Origin: a virus
Reading direction: 5' to 3' (one strand)
Length of the DNA stretch: 37,516 bases
Virus record (IMG/VR): IMGVR_UViG_3300027668_000044
Span: 1 to 37,516 of that record
Positions 26,948-36,731 of this stretch are shown here, in pieces. Each line of letters begins with the position of its first letter. The first letter of the stretch is position 1. The position numbers and the translations under genes were made by a program. A model generated the notes under the pieces. The model made no database searches, was not told where the DNA came from, and saw nothing but the letters and a program-made list of their open reading frames with translations.

Positions 26948-29900
26948 ATGGCTCAATCCTCTCAAGCAAAAGAAGTAATTTTAGAGATAGGAGAAAAAGA
27001 TGCAGGTCTTTCTACTATAACAGAATACGTACAAAATGGTTCTATTTCAAATGATATTTTTGGAGCTGGTTGTGATGGTCGTTGTGATGCTTATAATCTC
27101 CAAGTGCTCAATGCTAATTCAGACTTTGAAGATTTTAATGGTTGGTATGGTTTACAATGTAAGGGATTTCGTATATTTGGTAACACTCCAAATAACCCTA
27201 CTTGGGATGGAGTTTCAAATCCAGGAACTAATCAAGGTTTCTCAAATACACTTAATTATGCCTTCCCAGCAACTTCTGGTAATAATTTATCAAACCAGAT
27301 TATTAAATTAACTTTTGAAACTTCTAGTGGTGGAAATTGCTTTTTTGAGGGTCAAAACACATCTGTTTGGAATAGTGTACCTCCTACTTATGTTAATAAC
27401 TTAACAAATGAGGGTCGTGCAGATACAGAGCAAGGTCGTATGCTGTATCTTTATCCTACAACATCAAGTGGATTTAATTGTTCCATATCTCTTGAGATAC
27501 TAGAAGGGGATGAGGATGATTTGTTTTGTAGAGGGCCAGGAGTTGATAATTTAGCAGATTACTTGTCAGCAAAATTCCCTACTGTTTTACCTCAGGATTT
27601 TTTTACAGACGGATTTTGGTCAAATTTCAGAGGATATATAACTCCCTATGTTCATACAGGTGCATGGAAGTATGATATAGGTCATATTGAATATAATTCT
27701 TCAAGAGAAAGTATTCACGCATCATATTCCTCATCACTTCCTACTCCAGTTAATTTTGCTTCAGTAGTTAATGACGACCTTAATTTTGGGTTAAGAAGTT
27801 CTCATAACATATTTAATTGTATGAATACTGAGACACAGGGTTATAAAGTAACATTTACTATAGATAGTATATCTAATTGTTCAGTAGAGGTAATGACTTA
27901 TGTAGATTACACTGGTTCTGGTTATTATGTTAATATAGGAAATTATAACCTTTCTGATGTTGAGTACGCTATGGATTATGCTGGGGCTGATAGGTCAGGG
28001 AAACCTTGGGCATGGAAAACTTTTGATACCCCAGGAACTTATGAGGTATGTGTTCCTTTTATACCTGACATGGTTATTTACGAAGAAATGCTTGACCCTA
28101 ATCTTGGAGGACAACCTGGAGGATGGACTACAAATACTAAGGTTCAATATGGTGGTGGAGCTTATGGATATAAGACTTTTTATCATGCACAGTACCACTT
28201 TTTAAGAATGAATAATGGAGGCGGAGGAAGCTCTCAAATGGTTATGTCAAATTTTGAGATAACAGAAGGAGGATTTGATTGGGATTACAATTTAACCCCT
28301 ACATTTCAAACAAACGAGATTCAGGTACAAACATATACTTATGATTATTTAGATACAATGAACAAGGAGTCTGTTCCTTTAGGATTAACACTAAATAGTG
28401 GAGATTTAAGAGACCCAAGTAAAAGGTCAACAGGTTTTTCTAAAACATTTGAGTTACCAGCAAGTAATAGAAATCAAAGGATTTTACATACTATGACTGC
28501 TGATGGAAGTCACAGAAATACTGAAGATTTAGGATGGAAGAAAGCAAGAATATCAGTTAATGGAATTGTATGTTTTAGTGGTTTTGCAAGAATAGAACAA
28601 AGTGTTACAGGAGCTGGAGGTAAGTATATGTGCCATATACTACAAGACCCATCATACTGGCCAGAACTACTTAAGGATAAAAAACTTTGTGAGCTTGGAT
28701 TACCAACCCATGAAAAGGATTATGATACAGTTGTTGCAAGTTGGTCAAAAAATGTTGACCAAGTAAATTATGTTTACCCTATTATTAATTATGGGGAATG
28801 GTTAAAAGATTCAGACCCAAGCATAACAGCACATTCACTTAAAGATTTACATCCAGCAATATATGTAAAAAGTGCTGTGGAGAAAATGTTTGAAAACATT
28901 GGATATACTATTGAAAGCGATTTCATAGAGACTCCAGAGTTTAAAAAATTAATAATACCTTACACCTCAGGTGAAGAGTATGATTTCGCAGGAAGTACAG
29001 ACCTTGGGCCAGATAGTGATTACTCGGCACACGCATCAAAGGCTGCAGAGAAACAACTGCCAACAATGCCTGCAACTGGTTCAAACCTAAACACTACAAG
29101 AAATTTTTATCCTGTAATACCTGTTCAGAATGGTATTGCTCATTATACACAGGGGAGTAGTAGTAGCGTCCAGAATGGATATGTTGTTCCTTTTTCTGGG
29201 AGATATAATATATATTATAAAGCAACAGTTAAGGTTTCTCAGAATGGGACTTCTGGTGATTCTGGTATGTGGGCTTCTCGTATTGTTGTTAATGGACAAA
29301 CAATGGGTTATAGCCAGTATGGTGGTTGGGCTGATAGTCCACTGGATGGGGGTCAATATGTATTTAATTCAAATGTTGGGCCTCCTACCACTCAGGATGG
29401 GGTAACAGCAACTGACCCTGTTGGATTGCCAAACTGTGTTTGGAGACATACAAGTAATGGAGAATCTTGGAAAACAGAGGATTCTAATATGGTAATGAAC
29501 CTAAGTGCTGGTGATAAAGTGCAGATTAGATTTTTCGGAATAAACTTTAAAGCTTTCAGAGAATGTAGAGCTTATATTAAAAACCAAGATTTTATGGTTT
29601 ATCCTATTGCAGGTCAAGCGTTTGTACCTCCATTCACCGCAAGTCCTAACATGTCCCTTGGTTGTGGAGTAAAACAATTAGAATTGTTAAAAGGTATAAC
29701 AGAAATGTTTAATCTTTATTGGGATGCTGATAATGAACAGAAAAAAGTTTTTGTTGAGCCTTATGATAGTTTTTATGGCTCAGGGAAGCTTGTTGATTGG
29801 AGTGGTAAAATAGATAGAAGTAGTTGGAGTGATAAATTTTTAATTGATGAACTTGCTAAGTCAATATATTTTAGATACAAAAATGATAGTGGTGATAAAA

Positions 29901-31258
29901 TTGTTGAGGCATATAATTCTTCAATGTCAAATTCTCTTGGTTATGATAAAGAATTGTGGGATTTTAAAATAGAGCATGATGAGTTATATAGGAAATCAGA
30001 AAAAAACCTTGGGACTTCTGTTATAGCCCCAACAATGAGGATGCACACATCTGGTAATGGTTGCGACCACACCTTTCCTATAACACCATTCGTTAACTCC
30101 CCTACAGTCCCTGTAATGTGGTCTGGAAGTCCAAATTGGGGTTGGTTTAATAGCCTTCAAAGGCCTGATAATGATACAAGTCATAAAATAAGAATAATAA
30201 ACTATCATGGCTTAAGCCCTAACACAGGTACTTGGCAATTAACAGATGGTAATGGTATTGTTCAAAATCATAATAGCTACCCTTATGCTTACACTTATAA
30301 TTATGAGCATAATGGTACAGCTACTTATGATGATAATTTAGCTTGGCATAATATTGGTAACCAAAGAGGTCTATTTGATAGATATTATGGAAATTTCTTT
30401 GAAAAAGTTAGTGGAGGTGCTGCATTAAGAACCTGTATGATGGATTTATCCCCTACAGATATTGCTAATTTTGATTTTAGAAATATTATTAAAATAGTAA
30501 TGGATGGTGGTATTTCAACTTACTGGACTATAAATAAGGTTGCCGATTATAAACCAGCATTAGACCAATTAACAAAGGTTGAGTTAATTGAATGGAAGTA
30601 CGAAGTTCCTGCTGAAATTAAAGGTCAAAAAGCAAAACTTGTAATACCACCAACTAATTATGGAGGATTAGATGTTATGAATCCTGATGGAGGCTCTGCT
30701 ATTATTAAAGAAAAAGATAGGACTATTGTTCTTTCTACAAATGGGGAATACAGTATTATAGCAGATGCAGATATACCTCCACAAAACTTATTAGCTACAA
30801 GTAACAATGTAACTATTAAAAGTGAAGATATGACAGCTCCTCAGGCAAATCAATCAGCTTTGATGGTAAATAAAAGTAATGGTATTACAAATCAATCTAC
30901 TTCTTACTCAGGGGCTACTGGTAATACTATTTTTGGGAACGCTATAGCACTAGGGAAGGGTTTGATGTCTCATTCTGGTCAGGTTGTTTTAGGATGTAAT
31001 AATGAAGTAAATCCTAATGATATATTTCAAGTAGGTAGTGGATATACAATTCAAGGGCAGAAGATTAATCAAAATGCTATATCTGTAGATGCAAATGGAG
31101 AGTTCTCTATATTCGGAGGAGAGGTTGTTGCTGACTTTAAGGTAGGTGATTTATCTATAACTGGAGATGTTTATTATACAGATTTAGATGGAGCTAAGAA
31201 AAAAGTATATTTAAAAACAAAACCAAATTTAAAACAACAAAATAATAATAAATACTAA
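26948..31258 (+). CDS. Large tail-tip/fibre protein with YadA-like repeats near the C-terminus
   Basis: The 1436-residue protein starts with an N-terminal domain (EVILEIGEKDAG), followed by Cys- and Gly-rich beta regions. Residues about 450-680 have a motif set (LTLNSGDLRDPSKRSTGFSKTFELPASN, HPAIYVKSAVEKMFENIGYTIESDF) common to Bacteroidetes phage tail hub proteins. The C-terminal 100 residues include NAIALGKGLMSHSGQVVLG, like the head repeats of YadA-type trimeric adhesins, then a beta end. It is therefore probably a baseplate hub plus receptor-binding tip. The gene starts one base after the previous stop. Confidence 0.65.
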   Translation: MAQSSQAKEVILEIGEKDAGLSTITEYVQNGSISNDIFGAGCDGRCDAYNLQVLNANSDFEDFNGWYGLQCKGFRIFGNTPNNPTWDGVSNPGTNQGFSNTLNYAFPATSGNNLSNQIIKLTFETSSGGNCFFEGQNTSVWNSVPPTYVNNLTNEGRADTEQGRMLYLYPTTSSGFNCSISLEILEGDEDDLFCRGPGVDNLADYLSAKFPTVLPQDFFTDGFWSNFRGYITPYVHTGAWKYDIGHIEYNSSRESIHASYSSSLPTPVNFASVVNDDLNFGLRSSHNIFNCMNTETQGYKVTFTIDSISNCSVEVMTYVDYTGSGYYVNIGNYNLSDVEYAMDYAGADRSGKPWAWKTFDTPGTYEVCVPFIPDMVIYEEMLDPNLGGQPGGWTTNTKVQYGGGAYGYKTFYHAQYHFLRMNNGGGGSSQMVMSNFEITEGGFDWDYNLTPTFQTNEIQVQTYTYDYLDTMNKESVPLGLTLNSGDLRDPSKRSTGFSKTFELPASNRNQRILHTMTADGSHRNTEDLGWKKARISVNGIVCFSGFARIEQSVTGAGGKYMCHILQDPSYWPELLKDKKLCELGLPTHEKDYDTVVASWSKNVDQVNYVYPIINYGEWLKDSDPSITAHSLKDLHPAIYVKSAVEKMFENIGYTIESDFIETPEFKKLIIPYTSGEEYDFAGSTDLGPDSDYSAHASKAAEKQLPTMPATGSNLNTTRNFYPVIPVQNGIAHYTQGSSSSVQNGYVVPFSGRYNIYYKATVKVSQNGTSGDSGMWASRIVVNGQTMGYSQYGGWADSPLDGGQYVFNSNVGPPTTQDGVTATDPVGLPNCVWRHTSNGESWKTEDSNMVMNLSAGDKVQIRFFGINFKAFRECRAYIKNQDFMVYPIAGQAFVPPFTASPNMSLGCGVKQLELLKGITEMFNLYWDADNEQKKVFVEPYDSFYGSGKLVDWSGKIDRSSWSDKFLIDELAKSIYFRYKNDSGDKIVEAYNSSMSNSLGYDKELWDFKIEHDELYRKSEKNLGTSVIAPTMRMHTSGNGCDHTFPITPFVNSPTVPVMWSGSPNWGWFNSLQRPDNDTSHKIRIINYHGLSPNTGTWQLTDGNGIVQNHNSYPYAYTYNYEHNGTATYDDNLAWHNIGNQRGLFDRYYGNFFEKVSGGAALRTCMMDLSPTDIANFDFRNIIKIVMDGGISTYWTINKVADYKPALDQLTKVELIEWKYEVPAEIKGQKAKLVIPPTNYGGLDVMNPDGGSAIIKEKDRTIVLSTNGEYSIIADADIPPQNLLATSNNVTIKSEDMTAPQANQSALMVNKSNGITNQSTSYSGATGNTIFGNAIALGKGLMSHSGQVVLGCNNEVNPNDIFQVGSGYTIQGQKINQNAISVDANGEFSIFGGEVVADFKVGDLSITGDVYYTDLDGAKKKVYLKTKPNLKQQNNNKY

Positions 31259-31259
31259 T

Positions 31260-34200
31260 ATGGCTAACACTGGAACACTTTTTACATTTAAAGCAAATCT
31301 TAAAGGTTTAATAGAGCTAAATAAAAAGCTTGATGCTGCTAAAATAAAAATGCAACAATTAAAGGCTGCTAACGAGAATTACTCTGGAGCTAAGAAAGAA
31401 GTGCAACAATTAGGAGCTGCTTTTAATAAACAAACAGCAGCTATGGGTAAAACTACTACTGCTGCTAATAAGATGAATAAGGCTGGTGGTGGGTTAATTA
31501 CCACCTTTAAGTCAGCTGCAGTGGCTATATCGGCAGCATTTGCTGTTAGAGCTATTGTAGGAGCTGTAAAGGGTATTGTATCATCTTTTGCTGAATTTGA
31601 AGCACAGATGTCAGCAGTTAAAGCAATATCAGGTGCTACTGGTGCTGAATTTCAAGTATTACAAGAGGCAGCATTAAGGCTAGGTTCTTCAACTGTATTT
31701 ACAGCTACACAAGTAGGTAAGCTACAAGAGGAGTTTGCTCGTTTAGGATTTTCAACAGAGGAAATTGACTTAGCAACAGCGGCTACACTTGACTTAGCGG
31801 CAGCTACTGGAGAATCATTATCTAATTCAGCCCAAGTAGCAGGTACTACTCTTAGGGCTTTTAATTTAGACGCATCTTTAACTAAAAATGTAGCAGATGT
31901 AATGGCGGCTTCATTTACAACTACAGCATTAAATCTTGATAGATTTACAGAGTCAATGAAATTTGTTGCCCCAGTAGCAAGAGCTGTAGGGTTTACCCTT
32001 GAGGAAACAACAGCCTTATTAGGGCAGTTAGCAAATAATGGTCTAAGCGGTTCTATAGCTGGTAATGCCTTAAAAAATATAATGCTTAAGTTAGGTGATG
32101 CAAATTCTAAGTTAGCTAAAAAGCTTGGTGGCCCAGTAGTAGGTACGGAACAACTTGCAGTAGCTATGAAGAAATTATCTGCAGAGGGGTTTAGTGCAAC
32201 AGAGGCAGTAGATTTATTAGATAAAAGGTCAGCACCTGCCTTCCTTGCTTTAATAAAAAATATTGAAGGAATACAGGGTAGTGTTGAAATCCTTAATAAT
32301 GCAGAAGGAGCTGTAACTAAGATGGCTGCAATAAGACTAGATAACCTTACTGGGGATATGACCTTATTAAAGTCAGCATCAGAAGGATTGAGTATAGCTC
32401 TTGGTGATGAGTTTGATACGTCTATGAGGGGAAGTATATTTTCATTAACAGAATTTATACAGAATATTTCGGAAAGTGAAGGGGCTTTAAAAGCTATAAG
32501 AACTGTAATACAGCTGGTTGGGGTTGCTCTTGTTGGATTAACCACAAGGTTTGCTATGTTAGGATTAAACTCATTAAGACTGGGTATAATAGGATTGTTT
32601 AGGTCTATGAGCATGTTGATACCATCTCTTAGGGCGGCTGCTGTAGCTCAAGGAACATTTAATGCAACTGCAGCTGCTAATCCTTATGTTGCAGTAGCTA
32701 CAGTAGTAACTACACTTGCTGCTGCATATTTTATGCTGGGAGAAGAAATGAGTGCTGCAGAACAAAAACAAGAGAGGCTTAATAAAGCCATGAGTGAAGA
32801 TATAGATAATGTCTTAGAGTACACGACAAATAGTAAAAAAAGAGCTGAGGCTATGAGACAATTTAAAGATGAATTTGATGATGTTCTTGGACTTATGGAT
32901 ATAGAACTTGCTAATGAAAAGCAACTACAAGAACTTAGAGATTTAAACACTGAACAAGCGGATAGGAAAGTTGTATTAGCTATTACTAAAGAAAATATAA
33001 AACTAATACAAGAGCAAAAACGACTTAATGACGAGGCAGATGAAGCAGAAATAAAGGGTGTTGAAGCTTATATAGAGGCAAATAAAAAGAAAATTGGTCA
33101 ATTTGAAAATGAAATGCTAATGGCTAAGATTAGACTTAAAGACAAGGCAGCTGGTGATATAAAAGAGAGGAATATGAACCTTGCAGGCTTAAAACTTGTG
33201 GAAGCTCGGTTAACTGAAAGTTTACAAAGAGAGTTGGCTGAAACAGAAACTTACCAAGACCTAAAACTTGAGGGGGATAAAACATTCAGAGAAACAAAGA
33301 GAAAGCATTATGATGATTTATTACTACTTTTCAGAGATAGTAGTGATAAGGAGAAGAGACTAATGATAAAGGAGAATGAGCAAAAGTTAAATGAATTTAC
33401 TTGGGTTACAGAATATGCCGCTCTTGTAGATAAAGAATTAGGAATGACTAACGAACTACTTGCAGATGCACAAAAGAAATCAAACAATTTTGCTGATTCA
33501 GTTTTGGAGATGGGTTTTGATGTAAAGAAATCAGGTCTTGATATTAGAAAAACAAACATTGAGCTTACTGTTTTAGAGAAGTTTGTTAGTGACCTTGATG
33601 CCCCTATAACTAAGGGTAGTAAAAAGGTAGTTGAATTAGGTAATAGTTTTAATTTTGCTTTAAATAAAACCAAAGATTTTTCAAAAGAAATGTCTAAACT
33701 TGTAGATGATTTAATGCAAGATTCATTTGGTGTAGCTATGGTTAGGGCAGAGGCAAGTAGAGATGTAGCTATTAAGGAAGCACAGAAAAATTTAAACTTA
33801 ATAGTTACTAATATAAAAAACATAGAAAAATTTAGGTCTAATGCTAATCAAAAAGAAATACAAGACCTTATAAAGACCAATAAAAATAAGTTTGAAATTA
33901 TAAAGAATTTAGATGTAGCTGATTTTAGACTTATAACTGGAGGAGTTAAAGCGTTAGATGACGCATTAGCTAAGAAAGTAATTAGTCAAGAAAAGTATGA
34001 GTCTGAAATTATAAGACTTAAAACATTAACAAATGAGACATCAAAAGGCATGCTTGATGAGGAAGCTGAGAAGTTGAAAACCTCTAAAGCACATCTTAAG
34101 CAGATAGAAATTAGTCATACTGAAGAAATGCGTCAGATTAAAATGAAAGCAGCTAGCAAGGCTATAACTGATAACAAAACAGAGACCATGTTAGCTATTA

Positions 34201-35345
34201 AAGAGGAACATGGAAGAGGTACTGCTATGATTAGAATACTTAAAACTGATGGTCAGCTGAGAGTTAGAACTATATTTGGACAACTTGCAGCCGAAAGGGC
34301 AGCTAGAGACTCTGCCTTGAGTAGCCAGACAGCACTTATTGCTTCTAACCTTAAAAAGCAGGAGGCAATACTTAAAAAATATTATATTGATGAAACTTTA
34401 AATTTTGTAGAATACCAAAGGCAATTAGAGGTTGTACGAACTGCTGCTGCAATAAAGACTGGAACTGCTAATCAAACTAATCTTGATGAGAATGTTGCAG
34501 CTCAAATGCAGGCTATACAAACTATAGCTGCTTCTTACAATACCGCTTTTGATGCCTTCTCCACATATATGAGTAACAGATGGGAGTTAGAGAAAAATAA
34601 AATAACTGAGTTCAGAACTCTTGAGTCGGAAGATTTAGCAACAGAGTTAGAGGCAAAACTTGAAGCTTTAGAAGGTAATGAAGAGGCTCAAGAAAATGTT
34701 AGAGACCATTACGCATTAATTCAAGAAGCTAATGATTTAAAAAGAGATGAAGAGCTTAGAGCTATAGCTAAGAAAGAATTTATAATGGATAAGACAAATA
34801 AAATTGCCCAAGCAGTTATTAATGGAGCTTTAGCGATAACTATGATTTCTGCACAAACAGGTGTTGTAGCACCATTTGTTATACCTATGATGACAACACT
34901 TATAGGTGCTCAGATAGCCGCTATTGCTGCCACTAAGTTTACTGGTGCTCTTGGTGGTATTATACCTCAATTTGCTCAAGGAGGAATGGTGAATGGTGCT
35001 AGTCATGCTGATGGAGGTGTTAAGTTTGCTGTAGGAGGTGCTGTGGCTGAGTTGGAAGGAGGAGAGGCTGTAATTAATAAAAGAAGTACAGCTATGTATA
35101 GAAATGAACTTTCAGCCATGAATCAAGCAGGAGGTGGGGTTAAGTTTGCTACTGGTGGTGTTACTCCAGGTACTGCAAATAGACTTAAATCTGCAGGACA
35201 GAGTAATCAAAAGATGGAGTTTGCTGATTTAGCTGCCAATATTATTGGAGGTATAAATAATAAAACAGTTACAGTTTCTGAGGTTGATATTACAGGTTCA
35301 CAACAGAGTGTTAGTCTTTCTGAACTAACAGCTACTATATTCTAA
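31260..35345 (+). CDS. Tape measure protein
   Basis: The 1361-residue protein is helical. The N-terminal heptads (LKGLIELNKKLDAAKIKMQQL) and the domain with FAEFEAQMSAVKAISGATGAEF, LQEEFARLGFSTEEIDLAT, TVGFTLEETTALLGQLANNGLSG-type text match the TP901 tape-measure core. A long coiled-coil middle follows, then membrane-like segments (LITTFKSAAVAISAAFAVRA; AAIAATKFTGALGGIIPQF) and the terminal GGV/GGMVNGASHADGGVKFAVGG, ELEGGEAVINKRST repeat typical of tape measures. It sets tail length, about 0.2 micrometre at 1.5 angstrom per residue. It follows the hub gene by one base. Confidence 0.9.
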   Translation: MANTGTLFTFKANLKGLIELNKKLDAAKIKMQQLKAANENYSGAKKEVQQLGAAFNKQTAAMGKTTTAANKMNKAGGGLITTFKSAAVAISAAFAVRAIVGAVKGIVSSFAEFEAQMSAVKAISGATGAEFQVLQEAALRLGSSTVFTATQVGKLQEEFARLGFSTEEIDLATAATLDLAAATGESLSNSAQVAGTTLRAFNLDASLTKNVADVMAASFTTTALNLDRFTESMKFVAPVARAVGFTLEETTALLGQLANNGLSGSIAGNALKNIMLKLGDANSKLAKKLGGPVVGTEQLAVAMKKLSAEGFSATEAVDLLDKRSAPAFLALIKNIEGIQGSVEILNNAEGAVTKMAAIRLDNLTGDMTLLKSASEGLSIALGDEFDTSMRGSIFSLTEFIQNISESEGALKAIRTVIQLVGVALVGLTTRFAMLGLNSLRLGIIGLFRSMSMLIPSLRAAAVAQGTFNATAAANPYVAVATVVTTLAAAYFMLGEEMSAAEQKQERLNKAMSEDIDNVLEYTTNSKKRAEAMRQFKDEFDDVLGLMDIELANEKQLQELRDLNTEQADRKVVLAITKENIKLIQEQKRLNDEADEAEIKGVEAYIEANKKKIGQFENEMLMAKIRLKDKAAGDIKERNMNLAGLKLVEARLTESLQRELAETETYQDLKLEGDKTFRETKRKHYDDLLLLFRDSSDKEKRLMIKENEQKLNEFTWVTEYAALVDKELGMTNELLADAQKKSNNFADSVLEMGFDVKKSGLDIRKTNIELTVLEKFVSDLDAPITKGSKKVVELGNSFNFALNKTKDFSKEMSKLVDDLMQDSFGVAMVRAEASRDVAIKEAQKNLNLIVTNIKNIEKFRSNANQKEIQDLIKTNKNKFEIIKNLDVADFRLITGGVKALDDALAKKVISQEKYESEIIRLKTLTNETSKGMLDEEAEKLKTSKAHLKQIEISHTEEMRQIKMKAASKAITDNKTETMLAIKEEHGRGTAMIRILKTDGQLRVRTIFGQLAAERAARDSALSSQTALIASNLKKQEAILKKYYIDETLNFVEYQRQLEVVRTAAAIKTGTANQTNLDENVAAQMQAIQTIAASYNTAFDAFSTYMSNRWELEKNKITEFRTLESEDLATELEAKLEALEGNEEAQENVRDHYALIQEANDLKRDEELRAIAKKEFIMDKTNKIAQAVINGALAITMISAQTGVVAPFVIPMMTTLIGAQIAAIAATKFTGALGGIIPQFAQGGMVNGASHADGGVKFAVGGAVAELEGGEAVINKRSTAMYRNELSAMNQAGGGVKFATGGVTPGTANRLKSAGQSNQKMEFADLAANIIGGINNKTVTVSEVDITGSQQSVSLSELTATIF

Positions 35346-35355
35346 ATAATTTTAC

Positions 35356-35363
35356 TATATTTG
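35356..35363 (+). promoter_or_regulatory. Putative -7 promoter box before the post-tape-measure genes
   Basis: TATATTTG matches the Bacteroidetes -7 box. No TTG lies at the right distance upstream. ATG 35368 begins only four bases later, so a transcript from here would be leaderless. Weak evidence. Confidence 0.35.
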
Positions 35364-35367
35364 CAAC

Positions 35368-35601
35368 ATGAAAACATTAATAAAAATATTTTGGAGTCTA
35401 ATAATTGGAGGTAAACTCAAAAAGTCCTCAGAAAAGACTTTTAATAAAAGAATTGAAATTTGCAGAACTAATAAGTGCGGTTCTTATAAAAAACCATTAA
35501 ACATGAAGGGTCTTGAAAAATGTGGTGATTGTGGTTGCTTTCTTAATTTAAAAGCAAGAATTGATGAGTTTTATATAAAGTGCCCTCAAGGATTATGGTA
35601 A
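35368..35601 (+). CDS. Small Cys-containing protein (zinc-ribbon-like)
   Basis: The 77-residue protein has C-RTNKCGSYKK, CGDCGCFLNLKARI and KCPQGLW. This C-x4-C, CGDCGC, CPxGxW pattern is known from small phage and bacterial zinc-ribbon proteins that often occur at the end of tail blocks. Six Cys suggest one metal site. The start has an A-rich leader. Function unknown. Confidence 0.7.
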   Translation: MKTLIKIFWSLIIGGKLKKSSEKTFNKRIEICRTNKCGSYKKPLNMKGLEKCGDCGCFLNLKARIDEFYIKCPQGLW

Positions 35602-35837
35602 CATTTACTAACCCTAAGGGATGGGATTTTATTAGTTATGAGGAAAAAAATAAAATTAAATTAGCCTTAGAGGAAATTAAAAGCCCTCAGTCAGATAGAT
35701 ATGCTCTTTTAGAATTTTTATTTGATGTTTATAATCTACATCTGGGAGGAAGCTACAGTAGAAGTTCACAAACTTGTGCTAGTTGTGTTCAAACAGTTAT
35801 TTCCAGAATAACGAATAAAATTAATAATGGCAAATAG
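35595..35837 (+). CDS. Hypothetical small protein
   Basis: From ATG 35595 it has 80 residues (MVTFTNPKGWDFISYEEKNKI..., then a CASCVQTVISRITNKI end). The start codon overlaps the preceding stop by seven bases; a GTG at 35580 is an alternative. Helical with one Cys pair (CASC). It overlaps the next gene by 11 bases. Confidence 0.65.
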   Translation: MVTFTNPKGWDFISYEEKNKIKLALEEIKSPQSDRYALLEFLFDVYNLHLGGSYSRSSQTCASCVQTVISRITNKINNGK

Positions 35838-36156
35838 AAAAGAAGTTATTTTTGAATTTAGAGATACTGTTTGCGAACAGTTAACTAAAAGGTTTGGAAA
35901 CGAGCATACTCTTAAAGATACTATATTACATTTATCAAGCATAGGTCTTATCCCTCCTAAAGTGTTAAGAAACTATATGATGATAAAAGATTTTGATAAA
36001 TTTATTGTGATAAACAGAGGACATGTAGGACATACTTTTATTGATATATCAATTAAATATGATATTTCAGAGAAGCAGGCTAAAAATATAGTTTATAAGC
36101 AGAGAGACAGGTTTAGTCACCTGAGTAATGTGAGACAAGGTTATTCCCTGTCATAA
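35827..36156 (+). CDS. HTH-like hypothetical protein, last rightward gene
   Basis: The 109-residue protein has KVLRNYMMIKDFDKFIVINRGHVGHTFIDISIKYDISEKQAKNIVYKQRDRF; the part ISIKYDISEKQAKNIV resembles a sigma-like/helix-turn-helix with the recognition helix EKQAKNIVYKQ. It may bind DNA, for example as a regulator or small DNA-binding protein. Its last 44 bases overlap the convergent RusA gene on the other strand. Confidence 0.65.
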   Translation: MANRKEVIFEFRDTVCEQLTKRFGNEHTLKDTILHLSSIGLIPPKVLRNYMMIKDFDKFIVINRGHVGHTFIDISIKYDISEKQAKNIVYKQRDRFSHLSNVRQGYSLS

Positions 36157-36505
36157 AACTCATAGCCCCATCTTCAGCCCAAATCTTTTTAGCGTATATA
36201 GTGTGAACGTGTGAATCCTCTTTAAATAAGCAATCCATAACCCCTTTAACAAGATTATCAATATCTGGTCTTTGTTGGTGAACCTTACCAAGATTATCTT
36301 TCTTTTTCTTTTTACTCCAAGATTTAGGCATAGGCATTTCAAATTCAAGATATAATTCATCTTTAACCTCAATACCTGAATCCATTATTTTACTTCTTAA
36401 CTCATCTTTGTAAGCCCAATATCTAACTACACAAGGTCTTTTTCTCCAAGTATCAGCTCTTGTCATCCTAGGCTTCGGAACTGGTAATATTTTTATTTTT
36501 TTCAT
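36113..36505 (-). CDS. RusA-like Holliday junction resolvase
   Basis: From ATG 36505 it has 130 residues (a longer start at 36523 adds six). It shows the RusA signature: an N-terminal ILPVPKPRMTRAD, a basic/aromatic middle, RPDIDNLVKGVMDCLF with the two conserved Asp, and a late HVHTIYAKKIWAEDGAMSF. RusA dimers cut four-way junctions, here during recombination or to trim packaging intermediates. It is the last gene of the leftward arm and overlaps the rightward HTH gene at its 3' end. Confidence 0.88.
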   Translation of the reverse strand: MKKIKILPVPKPRMTRADTWRKRPCVVRYWAYKDELRSKIMDSGIEVKDELYLEFEMPMPKSWSKKKKKDNLGKVHQQRPDIDNLVKGVMDCLFKEDSHVHTIYAKKIWAEDGAMSFMTGNNLVSHYSGD

Positions 36506-36731
36506 TTTCTTTACTTTTTTCAATCATAGTGTTAATACCCTGCATAATCCCTCTAGCGGTTACATCTTTATCCACATACTTCTTACATCCTGGACATTTA
36601 AGGTGCTTTTTAGTTCTATACCAGCTCCTATTACAACAAGATGTTTTCATTAAATCATCATCTTTTATAAAGTGTTTGTCAAATTCTTCTTGACTAACAC
36701 CGCTCATATCGTAATTCTTATTGTCCTCCAT
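36468..36731 (-). CDS. Cys-containing hypothetical protein
   Basis: The 87-residue protein has MKTSCCNRSWYRTKKHLKCPGCKKYVDKD, a CC and CxxC pair around a basic loop, probably one zinc site. The N-terminus is acidic and the C-terminus is Lys/Asn-rich. It overlaps RusA by 38 bases and the DUF3310-like gene by 14 bases. Function unknown. Confidence 0.65.
   Translation of the reverse strand: MEDNKNYDMSGVSQEEFDKHFIKDDDLMKTSCCNRSWYRTKKHLKCPGCKKYVDKDVTARGIMQGINTMIEKSKENEKNKNITSSEA

Noticed and set aside
29130-29405. Hydrophobic plus-strand ORF within the large tail protein
   Set aside because: Out-of-frame with a long, well-supported gene; Leu/Ile/Val-rich content arises from Gly/Thr/Asn codons.
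31652-32614. 320-codon minus-strand ORF inside the tape measure gene
   Set aside because: Antisense to a clear tape-measure domain; the open frame follows from Ala/Leu-rich codon use on the plus strand.
33308-33823. 171-codon minus-strand ORF inside the tape measure gene
   Set aside because: Antisense shadow of the coiled-coil region, with Phe/Ser/Leu-rich low-complexity translation.
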